A DNA stretch of 64,000 bases from Scilla litardierei (GCA_030789695.1 CM061140.1:169160319-169224318), one strand, 5' to 3'. Counted from the stretch's first letter, positions 1 through 13,132 are shown. Made by a program: numbers and translations. The notes: generated by a model not told the origin, from the letters alone.

Positions 1-1500
1 CTTGGGTCTCGGGCTTATTTTGGGGTTCGGTGGCTTCCCTTGCTTGCGGGGTTATGGTCCCTTGTTGTTTTGGAGTTCGGTTGGTTCTCTTACTTGCTGA
101 TTTGGAGTTCCTGGGTTGTTGTTGGATTCGGCTGGCCCTCCAGGGTTGTTGTTGGTTGCGGCTGGCTCTCATTACTTGTTGTGAGTTGCAACTGGCTCTC
201 CTTACTTGTTGTGGGTTGTAGCTGGCCATCTTTACTTGCTGTTTTGGGTTCTTTGCTTGTTTGGTTTGGAAGATTTCCTTGCGTGCTGTCTTGGGTCCAT
301 GTGGTATTGTTGGGCTCGGCTGGTTTCCTCGCTTATTGTTTTGGGTTTTGGGGTGGTTTACTTGGAAACTGATCCATCTGGCCTAGAACCTCTAGAGCCA
401 CTATGAGTTTGACCTTCTGGTTTTCTTTATCAAGCAGTTATTATGTTTCCTTCGTTTCTTAGTTCATTGCATGGAACAGTTGAGTGTTTTTAATATCAGT
501 TCGGATCTGGAATGTCATGATATGGGAAAGATCTCTGCTTCACTTATCACAAACCAGCTTTATTGTCATGCCATTTAATTACCTCTCTGAGCATGCTAGT
601 ACCAGGAAGTTTGAAATTATATTAAATGGGTAGTCCAAGTGATGTTACTTGTGGTATCACTATTGAGAAATGTCTGGTGGAATTGAGATTGGCTCATGAC
701 CTGCTGCATTCAATTATTTTCCATGGATCCCCCTTGGCTACGAATTTAAATAATATTGAATTTGGACCATATCACGACACTAAAACTAATAACTAATTAA
801 TTTAGCTTGACTCGCTGGGTTTTGGGGAAACTTATGATTGCGAGAGTGTGTGAGCAATTAGAGCCTGTCTTTTGGCCCCTGTCTGGAAGGGCTTCCATTC
901 CAGGATATATCACTTATTACATGTACTAACATTTGAATGGATCCTAAGTAATCTGTTACTCTGGCCGGGGATAGTACCCCTGCGGTCCAAGAAGGTATTC
1001 GGGTTGCACATCGCACATTCTCTCATAAGTCACGACCTAAAATTGGTTCACTTTAGTGAGTACCACCTTGCAGTAGTTTGTGAACATTAAATGATCATAA
1101 CAAGTTACATTTCTGCATCGTACCATTATATATGTTGCTGTCATATCTCCTTTTATGCATCATTATTATTTCTGTTGTTGGTTAGATATTATCTACTCTA
1201 TTGAGCTGTGGTGTGACTTAGGTTGCCACATTAGCTAACGTACAGGATCATACAGAAACGTCTGAGCATGAGGAGTCCGAGCTTTCGATGCAGACTGAGT
1301 CGTGAGCTGGCCGAGTGTGAGTATTTATGTTTCAGTTGCAGTGTTATTTCCCTGTTCTGAACTGTGTTAACATGTTATGTTATGAATATCTTATTTCTTT
1401 CTACTCTGCTCCACATTGACTTCACTGACACCTGCAGGACCTGCATATAACTATATAATTGTTTTAAATTGTGACGGCACCCTGTGAACGGGGCGTTACA
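1..1500 (+). mobile_element. Long gypsy LTR, 3' part (left end outside window)
   Basis: Ends ...aacggggcgttaca at 1500, the terminal motif shared by every long gypsy LTR here. It carries the LTR landmarks in order: a degenerate ttgcttgctg...ggttcggctgg minisatellite (about 60-340), a gactcgctggg...aacttatga block (about 810-850), the acaggatca...gaggagtccgagc block (about 1240-1285) and gcaggacctgcat (about 1435). There is no coding capacity; open frames inside are low-complexity hydrophobic shadows. Confidence 0.75.
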
Positions 1501-1676
1501 CAAATTTTTCTCATATTTTTTCTTTCTTTCCTTTCATTTCTTCTTCTTTCTTTCTTTTCTTTTCTTTCTTCTTTGGACCGCAGCCCATCCCACATTCTTT
1601 CTTCCCATTGCTTTTTTTCCTTCCGTTACCACAGCCCAAAAGCCCACGAGCCCGCTTCCCCAATTCTCACTTAACA
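1501..1676 (+). repeat. Pyrimidine-rich fragment, probably the 5' part of another LTR
   Basis: A tract of ttttctttctttcc type followed by ggaccgcagcccatccc, resembling the first 150 bp of the LTR at 20818 (gggcc..., long ctttt tracts, tggcccatc). It is probably the 5' piece of the LTR that resumes at 3906, separated from it by the insertion at 1677-3905. Confidence 0.4.
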
Positions 1677-3905
1677 TGTAAGGACTCATTTAAAGGCCAC
1701 ATGGGCATGTCCCCCTTTGTCCCCCACTGGCATCTCCCCTTTAATAAACCCTCACCCACTCCCCTTTAATAATATCACATTCTCTCCCATTCCCTCACTC
1801 TCTCACGGTCTCACTCTCATTTCTTTCTTCTCACCGACAGCAATGGGCATCTCCCTCTCACATTTTCCAGCAAACTGACATTTTTTCCTCTCGTTCTCTC
1901 GCTCTCTCGCATGCGGATATCAATCGAACAATCGACAACGTCCCGAAATTCGTTGATCGCCATTAATTTCGAGCCATATATTTTCAGCTCTCCTCCTTAA
2001 ATTTCATGCGAAAACTGTAAATATACTCTAAATTTTCTGAAGATTCAATTTGATTTTCTTCGGCTTTTAGAGTTGATTCTTGCGGAAATTCCTTGGATTT
2101 GTGCTGGTGATTTCTGTTCTATGATTTCTTTGGTTCATTGGAAAATTTACGGTAGATTCTTATCTCCACATGCTTCAGTTTAATTTCTGATTTATTATGC
2201 ATAGATCCTAAGATGAAATTGATGGTTAATCTGCGCGAAAGTGGGATTTTTGGGATAGATGATATTGGGAAATATTTTTGGGGTTTTGATTCCCTTTGAT
2301 CTGTTGTTGTGAGGTTGGCTCCATTGCCTGCTTGCTGTGGGGTTCCGGATGGCTTTTTGGGTTCGGCTTATTACCTGCTGGCTGTTTTTGGATTCCTGCT
2401 GGCTGTTTTTGGGTTCATGTTGGTTGTCTTGGGTTCCTGCTGGCCCTTTGGATTCGGCTTGGCTGTCTTGCGTTCTGCATGTTCTTTTATTTGCCGTTTT
2501 GGGGTTCGGCTTGCTCCTTGTTGTTTAGGTCCTATGTGTGGTTTATTTGGGATTTGAGGCTTCCTTACTTCGCTGTCTTTGGTCGCTGGCCCTAGTGATT
2601 TGATGTTCAGACCACAGTCCATGTGAACTTTGCCGTAGGTTCGGGTCCACCCGCAACGTGATGAGATTCACAAATCTGACATCTCTGGCCGAAATTTTTA
2701 GAAATGCAAAAGATTACATATTTCAGTTTCTATTTCAAAAATAAATGTTATATCCCTTGTCAGTTTGTGCTTTCGTATGAGTAATTTTCCGTTTAGAATG
2801 TTAGTTTAAAACTGAAATTTTAACAGGGAATGTTCCTTTAGACATGTGGAACTAGAAAGTTTAATACCATGTTTAAATTGCGTAGTTCAGGGAATATCAC
2901 TTTGATGATACTGATAATGAATAGCTTGCGCATGGAAATTATGAATTGGCTCATGACCTGTCTTGTTATTACTACGTGTGCATAAAGTTAAGTTATTGCC
3001 AGTAAACCACTCGACTAAGTATTTTAAATACTATTAAACTTAGACGACTTTTAATAGGCATCATTAAACTTGACATGACAATGTTAACTAGCAAACTAGA
3101 GACAACTAAACATCTAGACAACATTAACCGACACGAACATAGCACATGACACCAAACTGATAATTAAACAATTTCACATGACTCGCTGGGGTTTTGGGAA
3201 AACTTATAATTGAGAGAGCACGGGAGCAATTGGAGTCCCGCTTTCGGCCCATATCTGGGAGGATTTCCATCTATGGATCATGAGTCTCCGTCACAGTTGA
3301 CTTCTAGACTCGGCCCGGGGCAGCGCCCAGCGGTCCAAGATGGTCTAAAGGTTCCACAGCGTGCTCTCCATCATAAGTTTATGATTTAGAATTGGACAAC
3401 ATTAATAGTACAACCATATCGTAGTTTGAGGACATTGAAATAACCACAACATATTACATTTTGTACCGTGCCATTTATACATGTTCTCCATTATCTCTTT
3501 GCTTAAGCATTGTTATTATTATTTTTGACTGGATAGCTAAAATCTACGCTATTGAGCGGTAGTACCACTCATGTTGTTGCCACTAGGTGACGAACAGGAA
3601 TACACGGAGGCACCTGAGTACGAGGAGTCGGGGCTTCAGGTTCAGGACGTTGGGTTTTAAGGGCCGATTGATAGTGAGTGTTCTTGATAGTTTCATTTCC
3701 ATGTATTTACATTTCAGCTTTAGAGTAAGATTGTACTGTTATTTTTCGTATACCGAACTTTGTAAACCTTATATGAAGGTAATGAAATGAAAAGAGTATT
3801 TTAATTCTGTTAATTTCTTCTCTGCTCCACATTGTTTTCACGGGTAACTTCAGGACCTGCCTAAAATTGTGCAAAAGTGATGACAACCGTACATAGGGCG
3901 TTACA
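1677..3905 (+). mobile_element. Solo gypsy LTR (same family as 20818-23322)
   Basis: 2229 bp starting tgtaaggact and ending atagggcgttaca. The flanking five bases are taaca (1672-1676) and taacc (3906-3910), a TSD with one mismatch. Inside are the minisatellite (2290-2530), the gactcgctggg block (about 3180), gacgaacaggaata...gaggagtcggggc (about 3590) and ttcaggacctgcc (about 3850). No internal domain adjoins it, so it is a solo LTR. Confidence 0.68.
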
Positions 3906-6900
3906 TAACCCATCATCCTTTGTTTCCTCGACCCGACAGCCCCACGAGCATTTTCACTTGATAACCCCTAAAATCATGAAGAAATCTGTCCCCTCCCCGC
4001 CGCATGTCGCCACTCCCGTGTGATTGGTCGGCACCGATCCACGTCCCCCCCTCTCTCGTCCCTTTTCAGCCCTAGAGGTTAGTAGTCACACATGAGGCCG
4101 TCAATCTCTGAGATGTGCCGCCTTCTTTCACATCCATACATGATCTGTGCCTCCTACCGTCAATCTCTGAGAGTTGCCGCTTTTTTCACTTCCACGCATG
4201 CTCAATGCCCCCTACAGCCCATACGCTTCTCTATTTAAAGGTTTTATGTTTTGATTAAGGGTTACTAGCAAAAACATTTTTCTTCTCCCAACTATTTATG
4301 ATTTGTTGTTGGCGGTCGGATTTGGGGTGGAGGCTTGGTTTCTCTTGGTTTTTTGCCTCCTCCCTTCGACGAGTAGAGCATCCGCTTGACGGCGAGGCGA
4401 CGAGGCACTTCGGTGAATGGTAATTTCACTTTGGTTCTAATTTCGGTTTAAACTTGGTTAATGGTTTTGTGAGGGTTCTTCCCACTTGTAGTGATGATGT
4501 GAAATGAGCATATGCATGTTATGTGGGATTTTGGTGTTGCTCTAAATAAGTGTAGGGTTTTCCCCCTTGGTGCTTGCAGTCCCCTGTTGGCCTGAGGCCT
4601 TTTGGCCATGTTGCATGTTTACTACTTGGGGCTTTGCCTATGGCTATGGCCTTCTGGCCCCAGTTCCACGTGACCCATAGATTCTGTTGCCCTATTTCAG
4701 TTTGGCCTAAGAGTTTTGGCCTATGATTAATTGGTGTGAATATAAAGACTTGGATTTATTATATTAGATAAACTTTGGGCTTTCTTAGATTTTTGGGATT
4801 TCATTCAATGAAATATTTTTGGCTTTACATATGCTCATTTGATGAACTGAAAATCATCTCTTCTCTTGATGATATAACATTGATGGAAAGCATGCAAATA
4901 TTGATTCGACCTTTAGAGTGATCGAGGATGAGGCTTCTCTGATATCACGAGTTGACCGTCCCACATGAACTATCGTGAAATTACTCATTATGCAGGTAAA
5001 TTATTACATATTACTTCTGACATTGATTAGGGTATATGGTTGGGTTGAGTTAAATTAAATATGTTCTTGAAGTGGGTTGAGTTATATTAAATATGTTCTT
5101 GAAGTAAATAGTTATCCACATGTATAACATATTGTTGGTTAATTGAACTTGCTGGATATTGATTTATATGAGACATGTTGGAAAATAAACTTATTGACAT
5201 GTTGGCTTTTAAACGGTTGGAAATATGAAATTTGCATAACATATCACCCATATAAGCTAATGAAGATATGGCCGCTTAGGCTTGTTGAGTGACTTGTTCT
5301 CCTTTTTACTTTTATATGATGCATGCTAGAGTAATCACTCTTCCCAAGAAATAATTGTTTAATTTGGCCACTGATACATGATTAAACACTTGTTGTTACA
5401 ACTTTATTGCATAAAACTTAGAAAACAACTTGACAACTTGACCTTAGAACATTACCAGAAACAATACATACATTGTCACTGAAACTGTATAACATTAATC
5501 AATCACTTGACATTCCGACTTAGTGGATTTTGTGATAACTTATATTGGAGAGAGTATGCGAACAACTAAAGTCATGCTTTTTGTTATAACCGATAGAATT
5601 ACACTACCATGCCTAGTATCCGACCGGGTCTCATTCATGCATCTGTTTGGATCCATACTAGTATCGTCGGATAAATTTTGAGTCCCCTTCATGTTCATGT
5701 TTGGACTCGACCCGGATGAGCACCCCATGATACAAGTGGTTTTTGGGTGGTTTATTGTACTCACATATAAGTCACAGCTTAGGATTGATGTATTAGTTAC
5801 ATTCACCTAGATTAGAACATTTATGACATAGACTTAAACTATTAATTGATTTTAAATTCATGCCTGCATTACACCATGTTGTCACCTTATGCGTACTTTG
5901 TTTTCCAGCTTTATTTCAGTCATGCACAAATATCATATTTAAATTCCAAATTTTAGTATTATTGTGAATTCACCCTGACCTAACGGTCTCATGTCTTTGT
6001 TGAACCGTTAAGTAAGATTTGGAGTACGAGGAGTCTCCGGTTTACGAGGCGTCTAGGTTTGTGATGTAGGACGCAGACTTTTTATGAAAATAGGTCAAGA
6101 GTAAAAGTATTTTATGTATTTTCTTTAGTATCTAGAGATCATGTAACATAATACTATAAGTCGGATTTTAAATTTTATGCAACTATGTTGATACATTTCT
6201 ACTATTAGCTATATTATTTTCATTGGTAAACAGCACGATCTGCAATTCATGTAAAACTATTATGCAAGGTTTTAGGTCTCGGTTTCGGTCTCGGTATCGC
6301 TCTTCCCAAAATTTAGGTTTCGGTATCGGTATCGTCCGTTTCGGTGGTTTCGGACGGTAGTTTCGTTTCGTCGGTATCGGTAGTTTCAGATACTTAAAAC
6401 TCTATTAAATACTATCAAATATTAGCACAGATACTTTTTCTACTAATTACACATTTTATTAAAAGTATTATGCTAAATATATTACATTTTTTATCAACAG
6501 GATTGAAAATAAATGAGAATGGCAAGCTTTTGAATAAATGGAATGGTTTGGTGGCTGAAAATGATAAGTTTGTAAATAAATGGAAAACCTTTAGTGGCTG
6601 AATGTCAAACTTGTAATTAAATGGAAAGCCTTTAGTGGCCAGCTCACTCAAAAGGTCAAACTTCTTAATAAATGCTAGTATGTGTTGGACAACTGCACTT
6701 GCACCGTGCAAACAAAATTTAAATTAAATGCTAGAATATGCTACTATGTAAGACGTCAAATTGCAGGAGGCGGGCTTCTTCGGGGATGCGACGGGAGGCG
6801 GGCGACCATGAGGTACGTCCATCTCTTCGTTTCTTCTTCTTTTTTTGGATTTTGGTGATGTCCTCCCCCTCCTTCTTGTTTTCATTTTTTTAAGTTTCAG

Positions 6901-7091
6901 TCGGTATCGGACAAGTTTCGGCCGATACGGCCGATACCCCGGCCGATACGGCCGAAACCCCCGAAACCGAGAAGTAACGTGTGGTTTCGGACCGGTCCCC
7001 TCCGAAACCGATCCGAAACGGCCGATACCGGTCGGTTTCGGACGAAACCTAAAACTAAGCTATTATGTATTCCGAGAAGCAAGGAGTGACA
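3906..7091 (+). mobile_element. Decayed gypsy LTR interrupted by a hAT element
   Basis: A diverged LTR with the TATA-like ctatttaaagg (about 4230), gagagagtatgcgaacaact (about 5550), a gagtacgaggagtctcc block (about 6020) and, beyond the hAT insert, the worn terminus agcaaggagtgaca ending at 7091. The span 6265-7059 is the insertion. The 5' boundary is unresolved and may be the fragment at 1501-1676. Confidence 0.5.
6265..7059. mobile_element. Non-autonomous hAT-type element (795 bp)
   Basis: An exact 8-bp duplication ctattatg flanks it (6257-6264 and 7060-7067). Terminal inverted repeats are caaggttttaggtctcg and, read inward from the other end, cttagttttaggtttcg. Both subterminal regions are arrays of ggtttcgg / ggtatcgg and their complements (6275-6390 and 6895-7050). 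The centre (about 6400-6740) is AT-rich and noncoding. 8-bp TSDs plus short imperfect TIRs fit the hAT superfamily; no transposase is present. Confidence 0.75.
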
Positions 7092-8752
7092 AAACCATTT
7101 CAAAGTGGTGATCTACACAAAAACATTTTCTCAAGAACAGTCCACGACATCAAAAAAATCTCGCTATTAAGACACCAAGCAGCTGAAGTTCTTCATTCCT
7201 GCCATAGCTAATAGCAAAAACTTCGCTTAGTCATCTTGAGATGGCATGTCGGCATAGAAAAACACATATTAAGAAAGATTGGCATTTTATGAGAACTTAT
7301 GTCTCAACTGACTTCAATCAATCTCTAAGATCTTATTTTGGCCCCTTGTATTCAAGGACACCTCCGCAAATAGCCATAACAACTTGTTATCTATTAACCA
7401 ATACCAACGCTTCCATCATAAAGCTGCACCAGTAGGACACATTGCCACACATCGGAGACCGAAAATCCTTGGACACTCAGGCACATCCGACAGTTCTCAG
7501 ACATCTCCTCAATTATATATTAAAAAAATTTCGGACACTAATCAAACACTTCTTTGACACATCTCCTACACCATGCAATACTCTGTTCACCTTAAATGAT
7601 TGAGTCTTATTCATTTTCATTCACTTATCACAGGACATATTCTTGGGGGGAAGACCATCAAAATATGGACTCGCAAAGAACAGTGATTAGTTCAGATATT
7701 GCGAAATACATTGAGCGTAGATAAGTAAAACAGCCAATGACAATTCCTTTCACAAAAGGAATAAAAATGCATGATAGGATGTATCTATTAATGTATTATT
7801 AGAATGTACTGTTTGACTTTTGGATGCATCAACATGGCTCTGTATGTATGTATGTTTACATGCACCCTCTCTTAATTGTTTTTTATATTTTTTGGTGTCA
7901 TGTCCCAGTGTCATCATGCCCTTCTTTTTAAGGAATCATAGTGTCATCTGTCTGCGTCCACTCATGTCTAGGATCATGTCCATATATTTTACACTATGTA
8001 ACATGTATTCAAGTGAGACATTAGATTCAGCTTTCTTATCCCATCCTGATAACTATGATCGTGCCTCAAGTGAAAGGAAGTGTGCACACTTAAGAAATTA
8101 GATACTATTTTAGTGATGTGGGGATGCGTGTGTGTGTGTGCTAGAGTGAGTTGGCATTTCCTCCCGGCTGGGGTAGAATTAAAATTGCAGTATTCCACCC
8201 TTTAAACAATAAATAAGTATTGCTCACTAATTAACTATATATGATTAGTACCTTTAGGATGATGCACACAAACCAATAAACGTATTGCTTGTAGGACAAT
8301 TTGTGGACTAGACTTGTAATTACGTAAAGATGGTAAGCTCTTAAACAAAATGGAGCGTGACATTTTACCTTTATGGGGAATGAATTAAATAATGTCAAAA
8401 CTTCTCTTTGGGATTTGATAATGGCAACAGGACTATAAGAACCCGTCTATCACCGTTTCGTTCTCCTAACCAGAGAGAAAAAGAAATAGAAATAGAGCAT
8501 GGAGTAGAAAGAGAGAGGAAGACAATGGAATAAACGATGGAAAATGAGGAATCTTGACGTCAAGGTAAAGCATTTATCAGTTAATTCCCTCTTTTATTCA
8601 TATTAATTAAGACTAGTGAGCTTTTCTATTATTTAGATATATAAAGACTTCCAATGCATTTTGGATTTTCGAAGGCTTGAGAAAAAGGTCAAGGTTACAA
8701 GTTTTGATTGAAAAAAGGGATTCCAATGAGGGTGGTTGATCAAGGTATCCGC
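7092..8752. other. Intron sequence without recognisable feature
   Basis: AT-rich, with no open frame of recognisable content. A stretch at about 7430-7560 is rich in ggacac/cgacac-type words reminiscent of a degenerate short repeat, too weak to classify. A short ca/tg run lies near 8125-8140. Confidence 0.4.
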
Positions 8753-9194
8753 TGTTGAGTATTGGTGTTTCATACCAATGTTATTTTGATGTTGATACAA
8801 CATTATATTGTTGCTAATGACTCTCTTATTTTATTTTCATAGTTAACATTTCAAGAATATCATTTTTAGAGACTTAAACACTTGGTGCAAGGATGGACAT
8901 CAAGAGAAGCTATACCAAAGCTTGGACTCAAGGGGTGCCAAAGCTGGGAGATGATGGAGAGCATCAAGGCATCAAGATTGCAACCATAGACTATAAGAAA
9001 AGCAATGTAATCCATGCAATATTTCATTTATTGCTTTTCTCCTTTTTGAGTCTAGATTAAATGTAATGCCTTGATAGATGGTCTACTCATTCATGCATAT
9101 GTATTTAACCATCGTAGTGAGCCTTAGGATTATCATAGAATCCAACCCAATAGGTTCATCCTGCCCAAAGACTCAATTGGAGTCTCTGGCTCTC

Positions 9195-9690
9195 CAACAG
9201 TCGCCTGATGAAGGTTTTACAGTCGACTGAGTGATTACAGTCGCTTGTCGAGCCTTCTACAGTCGACTGTAGTACACTACTCAAGTCAACTTTTTATTGA
9301 TTTTACTTGAGCTTTTTGCCTCAGTCAACTGATGTTCAATTTACAGTCGCCTGTGATTTTACAGTCGCCTGTGAATTGCTCAACAGTCGTCAGTGCGCAA
9401 CTTGCATTTTCTGGGCTTCATCCCAATCTGCAAGACAGTCGACGGATGAAGTATTTACAGTCGCCTGTATATTTGCAGTCGCCAGTCGTCTAAAAGACGT
9501 AAGTGCAAAAGTTATGACTCTGTTTATTTTCATCCCCTGCTGCAGTCGATTGACGAATGATATACAGTCGCATGTTTATTATACAGTCGACTGTATAGTC
9601 TTCTACAGTCGATTGTCATGGCTCAGATTATAGCCGTTAGGAATTATTTATCCGTTGGACAGTCGACTGTCATTTGTTCATTATTCGACT
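9195..9690. repeat. Array of acagtcg(a/c)ctgt palindromes inside the copia LTR
   Basis: More than a dozen copies of acagtcg followed by a/c-ctg, several of them perfect 12-bp palindromes (acagtcgactgt), at irregular 20-60 bp spacing separated by unrelated sequence. Confidence 0.8.
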
Positions 9691-9775
9691 GTCGCTGACG
9701 TTTTTGCCCAGATTCTAGCCGTTGCAGCTTTTTGTTTTCGGTTATTTCTTAGGTTTTGAGAGTTCATATAGGGTT

Positions 9776-9787
9776 CCTATATATATG
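9776..9787 (+). promoter_or_regulatory. TATA-like box of the copia LTR
   Basis: ctatatatatga within the LTR, 715 bp before its end. The position fits a U3/R boundary; no transcription evidence is available. Confidence 0.4.
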
Positions 9788-10059
9788 AGAGGGCTGAGTT
9801 TATTAGAACTTCTTGATGCTATTGAAAATCATTAGAGATTGATTAAGCCACTCTCAAACTCTCTCATTTCCCTCTTAGAGCTCATTCCCTCCTTCATGCA
9901 TTGAAGTCAAGCTCAAGGGAAATCATCCAAGTGAATTCTAGCAAATCTCATCACTTGGAGATCATCTTCCATGCCTTGCATTCATTTATGAGTAAGTTCA
10001 TCTCAATGCATAGGTAATAGTATTTGTTTTACTTTGTTATTTCATTGAAACCCTACCTT

Positions 10060-10265
10060 TCTGTGTGTGAGCTAGTTACTCTCTGTGTGAGAGTATAACC
10101 ATCTGTGTGAGGGTTAGTTGAGTTCTCTCTGTGTGAGAGTGTGAGTCTCTCTGTGTGAGAGCACAAGTCACTCTGTGTGAAAGCAAGGATTTCTCTGTGT
10201 GAGAATCCAAATCCCCTGTGTGAGGTATCTCTGTGTGAGATTGTATTCACTTCTCTGTGTGAGAA
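10060..10265. repeat. ctctgtgtgagag short-repeat array
   Basis: About ten copies of ctctgtgtgaga or close variants spaced roughly 15-25 bp apart. Variable spacers often extend the ctct...gaga inverted arms. It lies just upstream of the LTR 3' end, in the presumptive R/U5 region. Confidence 0.8.
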
Positions 10266-10492
10266 TTATAGTGGATATTGGTATGGCTGGACGTACCCAA
10301 GTTTGAAGAACCAGTGTAAAATCTTGTGTTTGCGTTTGGATTTTGGTGGTATTTAAATTTCTCTTGCATTTATAATTCCGCATTTGCAAGTTTAATTGTT
10401 AAATACGCAAGTTGTGCCATTACACAATTCACCCCCTCTTCCCCCCTCTAATTTGTTGTTGTTAGTATTGCAAGGGTAAGGTGATACTTACA

Positions 10493-10828
10493 TCCGCAAG
10501 ATGGCCACTCCAACCATTAAATTTAAACAAGCTTGGTATGTATGCACAATCTGAGAGGTGAAAAAAATGACAAATCATATTTAGTTCCCCAGTTCCAGAC
10601 TTGCTTACTTCAAAGTTTATATATGACTTCCTGAAATTGTTGAATAAGAAAGATATTTGCAGTATGATTCCTGAGAGCTACGAACTTCGTGAAAGATATA
10701 CATGATATGCTTAAGATGATGTAAGGATATGTATGTATAAATTATGAAGGCTTCAAGGTGAAGGTTGGGGATATATCGGTGTTAAAAAGATTTAATACTT
10801 GAGCATGTTTACTTTCAGGTTTTGCACT
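10493..10828. other. Intron sequence between two solo LTRs
   Basis: About 330 bp of AT-rich DNA with no recognisable gene or repeat. It carries the TSD copies of the two neighbouring LTRs at its ends. Confidence 0.5.
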
Positions 10829-13132
10829 TGTAAGGCCAGTGGCCCGCTAAGCCCTGTTGGGCTTTAATATAAACCGCCGCCCTCTCTTTTTTCTCTCCTC
10901 TCTCTCATTTCCCCCCGTTCTTTTTCTTTCTTCTTTTTTTGTCGCGGCCTTCTCTTCCGATAGCCCAAGCCCTAGAGCTCCGACGCGGTCGTCGCAGCAA
11001 AGAAATCCTCAAGGGCCTTCGAACGTCTCTCCCTCTCGCACGCTCGCAGCAAAGCGACGAGTACTCGGGGGGGCCCTTCGATTGATCTCTCCCTCTCTCG
11101 CTCACCCGCACGTCACCGTGGGGCCACGAGGGGCTCTCACCGCCATCGTCGCTTCACCACGTCCCCTCCGTCCTTCCTGACTCCCTCGCACGTCAAATGG
11201 GGCCCACTTGAGGCGGTTTGGCTCCCTATTTTAACCTCATCTCCTCCTTCTCACAGTTGCTTTCGATAAGTGTTCTCTGATTTTCTTCTTCAAAGATGCT
11301 GCCGGTTCTTGTGGATTTTGGGATTTTCGCACTGAAATCTGTGACAAATTGTTGTGGCTTCATACTTCCATCTTCCGCTGGTTTCTTCTTGGTTACGGTA
11401 GACTTCAACTCTTTTCTTCGTTTTCGTTTCCTTCAGTCGGTTTGCAAGTCGCTCTGCGGTGATGTTTTGGGATTTTTCCGGGATAAAGTTGGGCTTTTAA
11501 TACGGGAAAGGATGATTCAGGGGGAGTGAGGTAGGGTTCGAGTCCCTACGATAGTTTTAGTGGGAAGTTCCCTTGCCCGCTCGTTGTGGAGTCCCGGGGT
11601 GCCCTAGGGTTGCGTTGGTTTGTGGTATGCCCCTTTTACTTACTGACCCTAGCATCGTTGGCTCCTTGTTTGCTGTCGTCCACTTTGCTCACTAAATACT
11701 TGCTGCTGCCCTTTTTCCCTTGCGGCATGTGTTGACTGAACCTACGGGTTACTGTTTTCCTGCTGCCATTAGACCCGACTGAGAGTTTCCTCGCTGATTT
11801 TGGATTATTGCTGAGATTCGCTTGAATAGGAGCCGCGATGTTTAGACTCATAGCCCCAGCCCCTTGTTAGGAACCCCGTGGACTTTGCCTCAGACATGAG
11901 TGCCCCTGCTATCTGATGAGAAACCCCCGTTTTGATCCCAAATGGCCTAGAACCTCTAAGGCCATGATGAGTTAGACTTTCGGACTTTTATTGTTATTTT
12001 CAGATGTTGCTTCCCATGTTAGTTGGGTTGGCTCATAAATACTTGATGCTTTATTTACAGTTCAGTTTTGACATGTCATGACATGAGAAACATCCATGCT
12101 ATTTATTACCTGCCAGTATCATTATTGTGTTGTCTCTTGAGCTGCTTGTTGCAATTCACTTATGTTGGTCTCTGGGTTGTCGTACCCAACAGTGGAATAT
12201 CTTGAGTAGGATTCTTGACAGGACAGGTTGTCTCATGACTGGACGACATAGTCGTCCCTTATTGCACCTTATTGCACCTCACGACACCAATAAAACTAAT
12301 AACATGGTTACTTTCTGCTTGACTCACCGAGTTTGGAAAACTTATGATAGGGGAGTACGGGAGCGACTGGGACCTGATCTATAGCCCTTAGTGAAGGGGA
12401 GACGTCCATCCTTCCGATGGGTCCTGAGTCCGGGGGCAGACAGGGATGACCATCTTGATGGGTCCTGGAGGCCCACCACAGGTCACAGCATCACAGCTCT
12501 TACAGTTTCACAGATCTTACAGTACGGTACTTTCTACTTTTGGACTCTGCCTATGGCCGCACCCTCGCGGTCAAGGTAGCTCCCAGATGCTTACTGTATT
12601 CCCACTCATAAGTCACGACCTAGGATTGGTTTACTACAGTTGTCACCGTCTCACAGTAGTCGAGTCATTAAAATGCTTATCACATGCTTTCTTTCAGTAC
12701 CATTTTATTTCAATTGCTGTGGTCTTTACTTTTCGTAGTACTATCAGCATGCTGTTGTTTTTACCTTTCGTAGAACTATCGGCACGCTTTAGATGTCGTC
12801 TACTCCTCTGAGCGTGGGACAACTTTTGTTGTCCACTTAGGTGACACACAGGGCTATCCGAAGACGTCAGGCCAGCAGTTTCCGACCCAGGATGTCAGGC
12901 GTTGAGCGCGGTCTGCTCGTGAGTACCCCAGAGGCTCACCTTTTGTACTTTTGGTTGTAGGTTGGAGCGGGCTTGAGAGTTGTACTTTTGTTTCACGTTT
13001 CTTCCCTGATTTACATACATCTATGTGAGTATCCCTTTTATTGTCCAGTCTGTTCTCTTTGTTTCACTGGTACATGCGGGACCTGCACATGCATCTCTTG
13101 CACTAGAAACCCCCGGGAGTTGGGGCGTGACA
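10829..13132 (+). mobile_element. Solo gypsy LTR (second family), 2304 bp
   Basis: Starts tgtaaggccagtggcccg and ends gttggggcgtgaca, flanked by a perfect 5-bp TSD gcact (10824-10828 and 13133-13137). The first 350 bp are pyrimidine-rich with a possible TATA (ctattttaacc, about 11226). Later landmarks are gactcaccgag...aacttatga (about 12320), gtgacacacagg (about 12840) and gcgggacctgcacat (about 13076). It is more GC-rich than the 1677 and 20818 copies and shows little decay. Confidence 0.83.

Larger units (their letters stand above)
8753..10492 (+). mobile_element. Solo Ty1-copia LTR (Sire/Maximus-like), 1740 bp
   Basis: Starts tgttgagtattgg and ends gatacttaca, with a perfect 5-bp TSD tccgc (8748-8752 and 10493-10497). 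Near the 3' end is acacaattcacccc, the tattcaccccc-type motif typical of Sire-lineage LTR ends. A TATA-like tatatatatg lies at about 9778. It contains an array of acagtcgactgt-like palindromes (9195-9690) and a ctctgtgtgagag array (10060-10265). No PBS or internal domain follows. Confidence 0.82.

Noticed and set aside
6845..7111. Tyr/Arg/Gly-rich open frame
   Set aside because: Translation of the ggtatcgg/cgatacgg array of the hAT element at 6265-7059.
10060..10265. CRISPR-like regular direct repeats
   Set aside because: Plant nuclear context, repeat unit only about 13 bp, variable spacers of 5-12 bp, and location inside a TSD-bounded LTR.
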